10,202 nucleotides of DNA from Rhodocyclaceae bacterium. Its GTDB lineage: Bacteria > Pseudomonadota > Gammaproteobacteria > Burkholderiales > Rhodocyclaceae. The notes under the pieces were generated by a model, which ran no database searches, was not told where the DNA came from, and saw only the letters and a list, made by a program, of their open reading frames with translations. How positions within the stretch are numbered: the stretch's first letter is position 1; every line of letters starts with the position of its first letter. A program made the translations under genes and the position numbers. Of this stretch, positions 1 to 8,642 are shown in pieces. The DNA is taken from positions 1-10,202 of the forward strand of contig JANYAW010000328.1 of assembly GCA_025361105.1 (NCBI GenBank). The letters are read 5' to 3'.

Positions 1-1091
1 GCACCGCCAAGCATCACCAGGATGAGCGTGGCAAAGGTGGCCATGCTGCGTGCGGCTTCCGGGGTTTTGCCAAACGCAGCAATCAGCAAACCGAAGGTCG
101 CCGTCATGATGGCGAAGCACACCCCTACACCGAGGAAACCAAGCAAGTTGCCGGTGATGCGCACGCCGAACACCAAAGCAGCCACAGCAAAAATGACGCA
201 GAGCAAACCGAAGGCAATCAAGGCGCATGACATGGCGCGCGCAGCGAGCAAATTCGATAGTGAAATCGGTGCCGCCAACAAACGATTCCACAAGCCCAGA
301 CGTCGCGCCAGCAAGATGCTGATACCCGCATCGATGCCCATGAACAGGATGAATTGAACGCTCATGCCGGCAAACGAATGGGCGTAGCCGTTGTACTTGG
401 CAGGCCCCGAAGTCATCGCCTCGTCCTTGGTGGTAAACGGCATGGTGAAGCCTGTGGCGGGCTTGGCGGTCGTCGCCACGCTGTTCGTCGTCGCCAGATT
501 GTCCTTTTGCAATGCCTTGACACTGGTGAGCATATCGCGCAAGGTTTTTTGCTCGGGATGCGTCGCCGCGACGGCTTCCAGTTTGTCCAGACTGTCGGTG
601 ACAAACTCCTGGCCAGCCGGGCCGCTAGTCAATTCGGTCATGACGATTTGCATGACGTGCTGTGTGAGCAAACCTTTGGTCATTTGCAGCACTGCGGTTT
701 GCGATGGATCGTAAAACAAGGAGATTTCCGGCTTGGCTCCACCGCCAAATAATCCTTTGACCGAGGCATTGCCAAATCCGGCAGGAATCACAATCGCGGT
801 GCTGAGCTTGCCTTTGAGTACCTTGAGCCGTGCCTCCTCAACACCGAGCTCAACAATGTTCAAGGTGGTCTCGTGCTTCAACGCCTCAGCGATTTTTTTG
901 GCGACGGCGCTGTCGTCCTGCATCACCAGAGCGACATCAATTTTTCCGGCTTCCTTGGCTCCCGATCCACCAAAAATATAGCCGAAGAATGCACCCAGAA
1001 CGATAGGCATCAAGATGGTTAGTATCAAGGCCCGCCGGTCATGCACGAACAAAATGACATCTTTTCGTATCAACGCCAGAATCGCCACCAT
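1..1091 (-). CDS. ABC-2 type exporter permease, N-terminal 363 codons (runs off left edge)
   Basis: Membrane subunit of an ABC-2 exporter, probably moving its substrate outward using the ATPase encoded just upstream; the substrate cannot be read from sequence. Reading the minus strand from the ATG at 1091-1089 gives an uninterrupted frame to the window edge. Visible order: a short cytoplasmic start, a hydrophobic helix at about residues 21-40 (ALILTILMPIVLGAFFGYIF), a large mostly hydrophilic region at about 45-240 expected outside the membrane, then hydrophobic segments near 243-263, 284-310, 316-340 and from 350 on. This one-helix, large-ectodomain, helix-cluster layout and the ARRLGLWNRLLAAP stretch before the second cluster match the ABC2_membrane_3 (YhhJ/YbhS-like) family. 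The start is supported by AGGAG six nt upstream, overlapping the ATPase stop codon; the gap between the genes is 9 nt. The C-terminal end lies outside the window. Confidence 0.9.
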   Translation of the reverse strand, partial: MVAILALIRKDVILFVHDRRALILTILMPIVLGAFFGYIFGGSGAKEAGKIDVALVMQDDSAVAKKIAEALKHETTLNIVELGVEEARLKVLKGKLSTAIVIPAGFGNASVKGLFGGGAKPEISLFYDPSQTAVLQMTKGLLTQHVMQIVMTELTSGPAGQEFVTDSLDKLEAVAATHPEQKTLRDMLTSVKALQKDNLATTNSVATTAKPATGFTMPFTTKDEAMTSGPAKYNGYAHSFAGMSVQFILFMGIDAGISILLARRLGLWNRLLAAPISLSNLLAARAMSCALIAFGLLCVIFAVAALVFGVRITGNLLGFLGVGVCFAIMTATFGLLIAAFGKTPEAARSMATFATLILVMLGG

Positions 1092-1096
1092 ACGAG

Positions 1097-1102
1097 TCTC
1101 CT
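1097..1102 (-). promoter_or_regulatory. Ribosome binding site of the ABC permease
   Basis: AGGAGA sits five nt before the permease ATG and overlaps the TAG stop codon of the ATPase (1103-1101). It is one of the strongest Shine-Dalgarno matches in the window and fixes the permease start. Terminating ribosomes on the ATPase message would be placed directly over this site, favouring coupled synthesis of the two subunits. Confidence 0.75.
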
Positions 1103-2042
1103 AGTCGCGCAAGGTACGACCGGTGAGGGTCAGAAAAATATCTTCCAGATTGGCTTTCGCCGTGGCGTAATGCAAGGGCGGTGCGCCGTGCGCAACCAGA
1201 CATTGCAATACCCCTATTCCATCATCGGCATGTGCCAGAGCGATATTCAAATTCGTGTCCTCCACCAGTACATTGGTGACTCCTTTGCACTGCGCGAGGG
1301 CATTTTGCAAGGCAGCACTCGGCGCCGCCGCGAGATCAACACTCAATGCCGCCTGCGCCGGCAACCGCCGATAGAGCTGTGCCGGCGCTTCGTCGGCGAT
1401 GACTTTACCGTGGTCGATAATCACCACCTGATCGGCCAGTCGCTCGACTTCTTCCATGTAATGGCTGGTGTAAATCAGCGTGCGGCCTTGGCGCTTGAGC
1501 ACTTCCAGACTATCAAAAATCGCATTGCGACTTTGCGGATCGACGCCAACGGTTGGCTCGTCCAGAATCAACAATTGCGGGTCATGCAGCAAGCCCGCTG
1601 CGATATTCAAGCGGCGCTTCATGCCCCCGGAAAAAGTTGCCGGCTTGTCGGCGGCGCGATCTTCAAGATTGACCAAAGCCAGCACTTCATCGCAACGCAC
1701 TTTGAGCGCCGAGCCCTTGAGGCCGTAGAGCGCGCCAAACAATTTCAGATTTTCGCGCGCCGAAAGTTCTTCGTAAATCGCCAGTTCCTGCGGCACCAAA
1801 CCAATCATTTGTTTGACCGCGTTATTGCCCTGTCCGACGCGCTGACCGGCAAGCAATACTTCGCCGCTGTCGGCGCGCAGCAAGCCACATATCAGGCTCA
1901 CGGTGGTGGACTTTCCGGCGCCGTTGGGGCCAATCAAACCCAGGGTTTGGCCGCGTTGGATTTGAAACGAAACACCATCGACGGCGCGCCGCTCGGCGAA
2001 TGACTTACTGATCTGGTTGACGCTAAGTATCACTTCGCTCAT
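1101..2042 (-). CDS. ABC exporter ATP-binding protein (ABC-2/DrrA-CcmA type)
   Basis: Cytoplasmic ATPase that powers the adjacent ABC-2 permease. From the ATG at 2042 it is 313 residues. Motifs: Walker A GPNGAGKST at 38-46, Q-loop around VPQE at 83-86, ABC signature SGGMKRR at 138-144, Walker B LLILDEP at 157-163 with catalytic Glu162, and switch His194 in YTSHYMEE. The signature and the C-terminal ANLEDIFLTLTGR ending are typical of the DrrA/CcmA/YbhF-like drug and lipid exporter ATPases. A C-terminal extension of about 90 residues follows the nucleotide-binding domain. The frame stays open upstream to a TTG at 2105, but MSEVILSVNQISKSF is the usual N-terminus for the family, so the ATG was chosen; its Shine-Dalgarno (GGGA, about 10 nt away) is weak. 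The upstream neighbour is purA, 66 nt away, so the pair could be read through from the purA operon. Substrate unknown. Confidence 0.92.
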   Translation of the reverse strand: MSEVILSVNQISKSFAERRAVDGVSFQIQRGQTLGLIGPNGAGKSTTVSLICGLLRADSGEVLLAGQRVGQGNNAVKQMIGLVPQELAIYEELSARENLKLFGALYGLKGSALKVRCDEVLALVNLEDRAADKPATFSGGMKRRLNIAAGLLHDPQLLILDEPTVGVDPQSRNAIFDSLEVLKRQGRTLIYTSHYMEEVERLADQVVIIDHGKVIADEAPAQLYRRLPAQAALSVDLAAAPSAALQNALAQCKGVTNVLVEDTNLNIALAHADDGIGVLQCLVAHGAPPLHYATAKANLEDIFLTLTGRTLRD

Positions 2043-2074
2043 CGACAATTTCCCGCTGGCAGGATGTTCAAACG

Positions 2075-2104
2075 TCGCCAGTTGGTGCTGACAACACGCC
2101 GTCA
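2075..2104 (-). repeat. 30-bp dispersed repeat, copy B (between purA and the ABC ATPase)
   Basis: Read on the minus strand, this consists of TGACGGCGTGT, three variable bases (TGT), then CAGCACCAACTGGCGA. The same two blocks in the same register occur on the plus strand at 8609-8638 with CAC as the spacer, so 27 of 30 positions agree. A 16-base exact match plus an 11-base exact match in register is very unlikely by chance in 10 kb. It starts 4 nt after the purA stop codon and ends 32 nt before the ATPase ATG. I see only a weak TGAC/GTCA dyad inside it and no U-tract, so it is not an intrinsic terminator. Function unknown. Confidence 0.8.
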
Positions 2105-2108
2105 ACTT

Positions 2109-4614
<2,506 letters not shown>

Positions 4615-4616
4615 GA

Positions 4617-4802
4617 TTAGCGCAACACCATATAGATAATCACGCCCAACAGCAGCGACGACAAGCCAAGAAAGCGAATCTGTCCGTCGCTCAACTCAGT
4701 CACTCGCTTGAAAGTTTCGCGCCACACCTTGGGTGCGACAAAGGGCAGGAAACCCTCAATCACCAACATCAGGGCGAAAGCCAACAGCAGCGTTTTTTCC
4801 AT
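4617..4802 (-). CDS. yjeT: DUF2065 small inner-membrane protein YjeT
   Basis: 61-residue membrane protein of unknown function, homologous by sequence character and position to Escherichia coli YjeT, which also lies between hflC and purA. Two hydrophobic segments are visible: about residues 3-24 ([20 protein letters not shown]), and 44-60 ([17 protein letters not shown]), separated by a basic/polar stretch with [10 protein letters not shown]. The pattern [14 protein letters not shown] is the hallmark of DUF2065. The ATG at 4802 was chosen over the GTG two codons upstream because AGG lies five nt before it. It starts 17 nt after hflC and ends two nt before hisZ. Its persistent association with hflKC suggests a link to membrane quality control, but that is inference from neighbourhood only. 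Confidence 0.9.
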   Translation of the reverse strand: MEKTLLLAFALMLVIEGFLPFVAPKVWRETFKRVTELSDGQIRFLGLSSLLLGVIIYMVLR

Positions 4803-4819
4803 GGTCACCTGCGTAGGAG

Positions 4820-5698
4820 TTACTTGCCGCGACCGCTGTTCTTCAGGTACTTGAAGAAATCCGAATTCGGTTCGATGACCAACAAATCACTCTTGCTTCT
4901 AAAGCTGCCACGATAGGCTTCAAGGCTCCGATAGAAAGCATAGAACTCCGCGTTTTCGCTGAAGGCCTTGCCATAAATCGAAGCGGCTTTTGCGTCGCCT
5001 TCGCCTTTGACTTTTTGCGCATCGCGATAGGCTTCGGCGACGATGACTTCGCGCTGACGTTCAGCATCGGCACGAATTTTTTCGGCTTCCGCCGCGCCTT
5101 GCGAACGCAGTTCATTGGCGACACGCTTACGCTCGGATTCCATGCGCCGATAAACGGACTCCGAAACTTCCGGCGGTAAATCGACGCGCTTCAGTCGAAC
5201 ATCAACGATTTCAATACCTGTCGCACGCATATCGGCATCGGCTTTCTTTTGCACATCAGCGGTAATCTTGTCGCGCGCACCGGAGACGACATCGTGTACC
5301 GTGCGTTTGCCAAATTCTTCGCGCAGACCCGCGTTAACAATTTGCGCCAAGCGTATGCGGGCAAGTTGCTCGTCGCCGCCGGTAAATGAAATGTAGTAGG
5401 TTTTGGGATCAGCAATGCGCCATTTGATGAAGGAATCGACCAGAACCGGTTTGTTTCCTGCCGTCAAAAATCGTTCGGGATCCGGTGAATCCATGGTCAG
5501 GATTCGCTTTTCAAATAGCTTCACATTTTGTATCAAGGGCCATTTGAAAGCCAGCCCTGGCTCGGTGATGACTTCCTTGATTTCACCCAACTGAAAAATA
5601 ATCGCGTACTGACGTTGATCAACGGTGAACAAGGTCATGCCAAGCAAAACCACGCCCGCAAGCACGCTGGAAATGATGAATGGTAAGCCGCGCTGCAT
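4820..5698 (-). CDS. hflC: HflC, SPFH-domain regulator of FtsH protease
   Basis: Inner-membrane protein that forms a large cage-like assembly with HflK around FtsH and limits its access to membrane substrates. 292 residues. A single N-terminal transmembrane helix spans about 6-25 (PFIISSVLAGVVLLGMTLF), followed directly by the band 7/SPFH domain starting VDQRQYAIIFQLGEI and PGLAFKWPLIQNV. The central region (about 185-240) is a long charged helix rich in Glu, Arg, Lys and Ala with QGAAEAEKIRADAERQRE, typical of the coiled-coil in these proteins. The C-terminus is YRSLEAYRGSF...LVIEPNSDFFKYL, conserved in HflC. The start ATG overlaps the hflK stop by one base (TAATG), with AGGAG seven nt upstream, so the two partners are probably made in a fixed ratio by coupled translation. 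Confidence 0.96.
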   Translation of the reverse strand: MQRGLPFIISSVLAGVVLLGMTLFTVDQRQYAIIFQLGEIKEVITEPGLAFKWPLIQNVKLFEKRILTMDSPDPERFLTAGNKPVLVDSFIKWRIADPKTYYISFTGGDEQLARIRLAQIVNAGLREEFGKRTVHDVVSGARDKITADVQKKADADMRATGIEIVDVRLKRVDLPPEVSESVYRRMESERKRVANELRSQGAAEAEKIRADAERQREVIVAEAYRDAQKVKGEGDAKAASIYGKAFSENAEFYAFYRSLEAYRGSFRSKSDLLVIEPNSDFFKYLKNSGRGK

Positions 5699-6999
5699 TA
5701 TCTTTCTCCTCGATCACGCGAACGCAAACCATCACGCGAACGCCCGTCGGAGCCACGCTCAACGGCCGGCACGCGCTCATTTTGTGGCGGCGATTCGTTA
5801 CTGACAGTTGGTGCTGCGCGGCTGCCACCATCAACGGCGTTGCTACCCGGTGGTGCCGCCATCTGTACTGAATCCTGTGCATTCGCAGCCGTTGCTCCCG
5901 CTGCTGCGTGCATTAGTTTGTCGAGCGGCAAATACAACAGATTGCCCTGCCCTTTGGCATCGACCATGACTTTGCTGGTGTTGCTGTATACCTGTTGCAT
6001 GGTTTCCAGATACAAGCGTTGGCGGGTAACTTCAGGTGCCTTTTGGTATTCCGTCAAAATCTGTTTGAAACGTGAGGCATCGCCTTCGGCCATCGCGATG
6101 ATGCGTTGTTTGTAACCGCTGGCTTCTTCAAACAAACGCGATGCCGTGCCACGTGCTTTTGGCACTACGTCATTGGAATAAGCCTGACCTTCGTTCTTTT
6201 GCCGCTCTTTGTCTTGCCCGGCTTTGACGGCATCATCGAATGCCGCCTGAACTTGCTCCGGCGGCTGTGTGCTCTGCATGCTGACCGAGCGCACTTGAAT
6301 GCCGGTTTGATAACGATCCAAAATTTCCTGTATCAATTTTTGCGTATCAGCGGCAATTGCGACACGGCCTTCGTTTAGCACAAAGTCCATTTTGCTCTTG
6401 CCAACCACTTCGCGAATCGCCGTCTCTGCCGCTTGCATCACCGAATCATCGGCGTGGCGATTGTTGAACAAATACGCTTGTGGATCCTTGAGCAAATACT
6501 GAACGGCAAATTGCACACTGACGATGTTCTCGTCATCGGTCAACATCAGGGCTTCTTTGTTAACACGATTCTTCTCGGTCGTGCGATAGCCGATTTCGAT
6601 GGTTCTGACCGCGCTCAAATTGACTGTCTCGTGGCTCTGTACGGGCCACGGTAGACGCCAACGCAAACCCGGTTCAGTGATTTCCTTGAAGCGACCAAAT
6701 TGCAGCACAACGCCGCGCTGACTCGCATCAACGATATAAAAACCACTGGCCGACCACAGCAACAAAATCAGGCCGAGTACGACACCCACGCCGCCACCAA
6801 ATTGACGCGGACTGATGTTGGGCATGCCGCCACCAGTGCCATTGCCGCTGCCATTGGCTTTGGGTTTGTTACCTAGCAAGCCGGACAAGCGGCGATTGAA
6901 ATCGCGCCAGATTTCTTCGAGATCAGGCGGGCCTTGATTGCCGCCGCCCTTGTTGCCGCCGCCGGGGTTATTGCCCCAGCCGTTGTCATTCATCGCCAT
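5698..6999 (-). CDS. hflK: HflK, SPFH-domain regulator of FtsH protease
   Basis: Partner of HflC in the membrane complex that modulates FtsH. 433 residues from the chosen start. Features in order: Gly/Asn-rich cytoplasmic head (NNPGGGNKGGGNQG at 10-23), the conserved PPDLEEIWRDFNRRLSGLLG at 24-43, another Gly-rich linker, one transmembrane helix at about 69-88, the SPFH domain from VDASQRGVVLQFGRF on, a charged helical region with the LLKDP and EVVGKSKMD motifs, and LETMQQVYSNTSKVMVD. The last 54 residues or so (380-433) are a low-complexity Pro, Ser, Arg and Gly tail with a repeated RSRD motif. The ATG at 6999 has AGGA six nt upstream; a second ATG lies two codons later and a TTG at 7026 is rejected. 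It is 83 nt downstream of hflX, so it may have its own promoter. Confidence 0.96.
   Translation of the reverse strand: MAMNDNGWGNNPGGGNKGGGNQGPPDLEEIWRDFNRRLSGLLGNKPKANGSGNGTGGGMPNISPRQFGGGVGVVLGLILLLWSASGFYIVDASQRGVVLQFGRFKEITEPGLRWRLPWPVQSHETVNLSAVRTIEIGYRTTEKNRVNKEALMLTDDENIVSVQFAVQYLLKDPQAYLFNNRHADDSVMQAAETAIREVVGKSKMDFVLNEGRVAIAADTQKLIQEILDRYQTGIQVRSVSMQSTQPPEQVQAAFDDAVKAGQDKERQKNEGQAYSNDVVPKARGTASRLFEEASGYKQRIIAMAEGDASRFKQILTEYQKAPEVTRQRLYLETMQQVYSNTSKVMVDAKGQGNLLYLPLDKLMHAAAGATAANAQDSVQMAAPPGSNAVDGGSRAAPTVSNESPPQNERVPAVERGSDGRSRDGLRSRDRGER
5713..5743 (-). repeat. 18-bp tandem repeat, 1.7 copies, in the hflK 3' end
   Basis: GCGTTCGCGTGAT (minus strand) occurs at 5743-5731 and again at 5725-5713, an 18-nt period and thus in frame. 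It encodes RSRD twice, separated by GL, in the disordered C-terminal tail of HflK. Such a short in-frame repeat can expand or contract by slippage without breaking the gene. Confidence 0.75.
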
Positions 7000-7052
7000 C
7001 AATATTCCTGCTATCACGATATTCAATCTTGAAATTTAGTAGGGTTTGGAGC

Positions 7053-7065
7053 GTCGCCGTGCGAC
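7053..7065 (-). other. Short hairpin in the hflX-hflK intergenic gap
   Basis: Minus strand GTCGC-ACG-GCGAC gives a five-base-pair GC-rich stem with a three-base loop, 18 nt after the hflX stop. There is no run of T after it (GCTCCAAACCC follows), so it does not qualify as an intrinsic terminator. It could be an RNA stability or processing element, or chance. The rest of this 83-nt gap holds the hflK ribosome binding site (AGGA at 7009-7006) and no clear promoter. Confidence 0.3.
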
Positions 7066-7082
7066 ATTTGTTGCGAGCGCGG

Positions 7083-8264
7083 CTAGGCAGTTTCGGGTTC
7101 GGTGTCGGGGGAAGTTTTGTAGCTGATTATTGGTGAAATTCGGCTATTGGAGATTTGCGCCAGCGCATCACGCAACAGGCTCAAACCCTCGCCACACTTG
7201 GCACTTAAGCGGACCCGTCGAATCTTACCATAGGCCAAATTTTGCGCATCGTTTGCTAGTGGCGCATCGTCATCTCTATCAATCCCGGGAGCGACCAAAG
7301 TCGCATCAATTTTGTTCCAGATCAGGATTTGCGGTACCTCGGCTGCACCGATTTCCGCTAGCACTTGATTCACCGAATCAATTTGTTGCTCGCGCGCAGG
7401 GCTGGCCGCATCAACCACATGCAAGAGCAAATCGGCTTGCGCGGTTTCTTCCAAGGTGGCGTGAAATGCGGCGACCAGGGAATGCGGCAAATCGCGGATG
7501 AAGCCGACAGTATCAGAGAGCACGATTTGCCCAGCGCCTTCAACGTAGAGTCGCCGCGAAGTGGTGTCGAGTGTGGCAAAAAGTTTATCGGCCGCATAGG
7601 CACCGGCTTTGGTCAGTGCGTTGAACAGCGTACTCTTGCCGGCGTTGGTGTAGCCGACCAAAGACACAGCCAACACTTCACTACGGCTGCGCGATTTGCG
7701 GCGCACACCACGCTGACGTTCCAGAATTTTCAATCGTTCTTTGAGCAGCGCCACACGTTTGCCAAGCAATCGTCGATCGGTTTCCAATTGCTTCTCGCCC
7801 GGGCCGCGCATGCCGACGCCACCTTTTTCGCGATCAAGATGCGTCCAGCCACGCACCAGGCGTGTGGCCATGTGTTGCAGTTGCGCCAATTCGACTTGCA
7901 GCTTGCCTTCATGGCTGTTGGCACGCAAGGCAAAAATATCGAGAATGAGGGTATTGCGGTCAACCACACGCCGCTTGAGCTCGCGTTCGAGATTGCGTTG
8001 CTGGGCGGGACTAAGTGCGTGATTGAAGACCACCAAATCCGCTTCATGCGCACGTGCAAACTCGGCGATTTCAGCCACCTTGCCCTTGCCCGCGAACAGC
8101 TTCGCATCTGGCGCTGCTCGCCGCCCGGTGACAACACCGACCGACATCGCCGCTGCGCTGGCAATCAATAGTTCAAATTCGGAGAGTCGTTCTGCGAAGT
8201 CGCCCTCACCGAAATCAAGCTGCACCAGAACGGCTTTTTCACCGCTACCGGGACGATCAAACAC
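7083..8264 (-). CDS. hflX: HflX, ribosome-splitting GTPase
   Basis: Translation-factor GTPase of the Obg-HflX superfamily that binds the 50S subunit and splits stalled or stress-inactivated 70S ribosomes. 393 residues. N-terminal HflX domain: the glycine-rich LFAGKGKVAEI at 56-66, VVFNHALSPAQQRNLE at 78-93, and the family signature GGVGMRGPGEKQLETDRR at 148-165. A charged coiled-coil linker covers about 166-195. GTPase domain: G1 GYTNAGKST at 204-212, G2 around ATLDTTSR at 230-237, G3 DTVGF at 251-255, G4 NKID at 317-320, G5 SAK at 354-356. All nucleotide-binding residues are present. The start is a GTG at 8264 giving MFDRPGSGEKAVLVQLDFGE, which matches the normal family N-terminus; its Shine-Dalgarno is weak (GGTG seven nt upstream). 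It begins 14 nt after hfq stops, consistent with the hfq-hflX operon. Confidence 0.96.
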   Translation of the reverse strand: MFDRPGSGEKAVLVQLDFGEGDFAERLSEFELLIASAAAMSVGVVTGRRAAPDAKLFAGKGKVAEIAEFARAHEADLVVFNHALSPAQQRNLERELKRRVVDRNTLILDIFALRANSHEGKLQVELAQLQHMATRLVRGWTHLDREKGGVGMRGPGEKQLETDRRLLGKRVALLKERLKILERQRGVRRKSRSRSEVLAVSLVGYTNAGKSTLFNALTKAGAYAADKLFATLDTTSRRLYVEGAGQIVLSDTVGFIRDLPHSLVAAFHATLEETAQADLLLHVVDAASPAREQQIDSVNQVLAEIGAAEVPQILIWNKIDATLVAPGIDRDDDAPLANDAQNLAYGKIRRVRLSAKCGEGLSLLRDALAQISNSRISPIISYKTSPDTEPETA

Positions 8265-8278
8265 GTGACAACACCAGT

Positions 8279-8518
8279 CTAGGCTTCGCCATCTTCCTCA
8301 TGCGTGAAATTGACCGCACGCGCGGGAACAATGGTGGAGATGGCATGCTTGTAAACCATTTGCGTCACCGTGTTTTTGAGCAACACGACGTATTGGTCAA
8401 ACGACTCCACCTGGCCTTGTAACTTAATGCCGTTGACGAGGTAAATCGACACCGGAACGTGCTCGCGTCGCAGTGTGTTTAAGAACGGGTCTTGTAACGA
8501 TTGCCCTTTGTTACTCAT
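8279..8518 (-). CDS. hfq: RNA chaperone Hfq
   Basis: Hexameric Sm-like protein that pairs small regulatory RNAs with target mRNAs and affects RNA turnover. 79 residues. The core is nearly that of E. coli Hfq: [11 protein letters not shown] at 4-14 (proximal-face residues Gln and Asp), [19 protein letters not shown] at 17-35, [12 protein letters not shown] at 39-50 (Sm1), and VYKHAIST at 55-62 (Sm2, with the proximal-pore YKH). The C-terminal tail after about residue 66 is short and acidic ([10 protein letters not shown]), much shorter than the E. coli tail. The ATG at 8518 was chosen because AAGGTG lies six nt upstream; a GTG three codons earlier overlaps that site and is rejected. It lies 124 nt after der, the longest non-coding gap, so a promoter for hfq and downstream genes is expected here. 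Confidence 0.98.
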   Translation of the reverse strand: MSNKGQSLQDPFLNTLRREHVPVSIYLVNGIKLQGQVESFDQYVVLLKNTVTQMVYKHAISTIVPARAVNFTHEEDGEA

Positions 8519-8568
8519 GTAATGCACCTTTGGAATAATGAATTTGGTTACGACTGGTTTGGATAATG
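8519..8568 (-). promoter_or_regulatory. hfq: hfq leader with three evenly spaced CCAAA motifs and the Shine-Dalgarno
   Basis: On the minus strand CCAAA occurs at 8562-8558, 8547-8543 and 8533-8529, spaced 15 and 14 nt; the first and last belong to a longer imperfect repeat, CATTATCCAAA and CATTATTCCAAA. The last copy runs into the Shine-Dalgarno AAGGTG (8530-8525). E. coli hfq is known to be translationally autoregulated through its 5' leader; whether these A-rich motifs bind Hfq here is inference only. Confidence 0.35.
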
Positions 8569-8589
8569 TATACGATTTATGGCGCGCAA
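8563..8589 (-). promoter_or_regulatory. Weak candidate sigma-70 promoter for hfq
   Basis: The AT-rich TATACATTAT at 8572-8563 contains CATTAT (4 of 6 to the -10 consensus); TTGCGC at 8589-8584 is a poor -35 at a 15-nt spacing. It is the best promoter-like patch in the der-hfq gap, but neither box nor spacing is good. If real, transcription would start near 8556 and include the CCAAA-bearing leader. Confidence 0.25.
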
Positions 8590-8608
8590 GCTATGAGGGC
8601 AGTCCCTA

Positions 8609-8638
8609 TGACGGCGTGTCACCAGCACCAACTGGCGA
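8609..8638 (+). repeat. 30-bp dispersed repeat, copy A (between der and hfq)
   Basis: Plus strand: TGACGGCGTGT, spacer CAC, then CAGCACCAACTGGCGA. It matches the minus-strand copy at 2104-2075 in 27 of 30 positions, the three differences being the adjacent spacer bases, all transitions. It lies 4 nt beyond the der stop codon, on the opposite strand relative to the gene compared with copy B beyond purA. A TGAC-GGCGT-GTCA mini-dyad forms in this copy. No T-tract follows, so it is not an intrinsic terminator. Confidence 0.8.
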
Positions 8639-8642
8639 AATT

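Noticed and set aside
1041..2003. Plus-strand open frame of 320 codons opposite the ABC ATPase
   Set aside because: It is antisense to a gene with complete Walker A, signature and Walker B motifs. Its translation is Gln/His/Arg-rich with no recognisable domain, and it has no Shine-Dalgarno.
2043..2105. TTG start for the ABC ATPase giving a 21-residue N-terminal extension
   Set aside because: The extension (TACCQHQLATFEHPASG...) is unlike any ABC ATPase start and would run through repeat copy B; the ATG at 2042 gives the normal family N-terminus.
2043..2108. TTGACG just after purA as a -35 box for the ABC operon
   Set aside because: No acceptable -10 lies 16-18 nt downstream (the sequence there is ACTGG-like), and the hexamer is part of the dispersed repeat.
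7365..8171. Plus-strand open frame of 268 codons opposite hflX
   Set aside because: Antisense to an intact HflX with all G motifs; the composition is that of a reversed coding frame.
8591..8642. Possible intrinsic terminator after der (AGGG-ACTG-CCCT and CCAG/CTGG dyads)
   Set aside because: Stems are only four base pairs and no T-tract follows on the minus strand.
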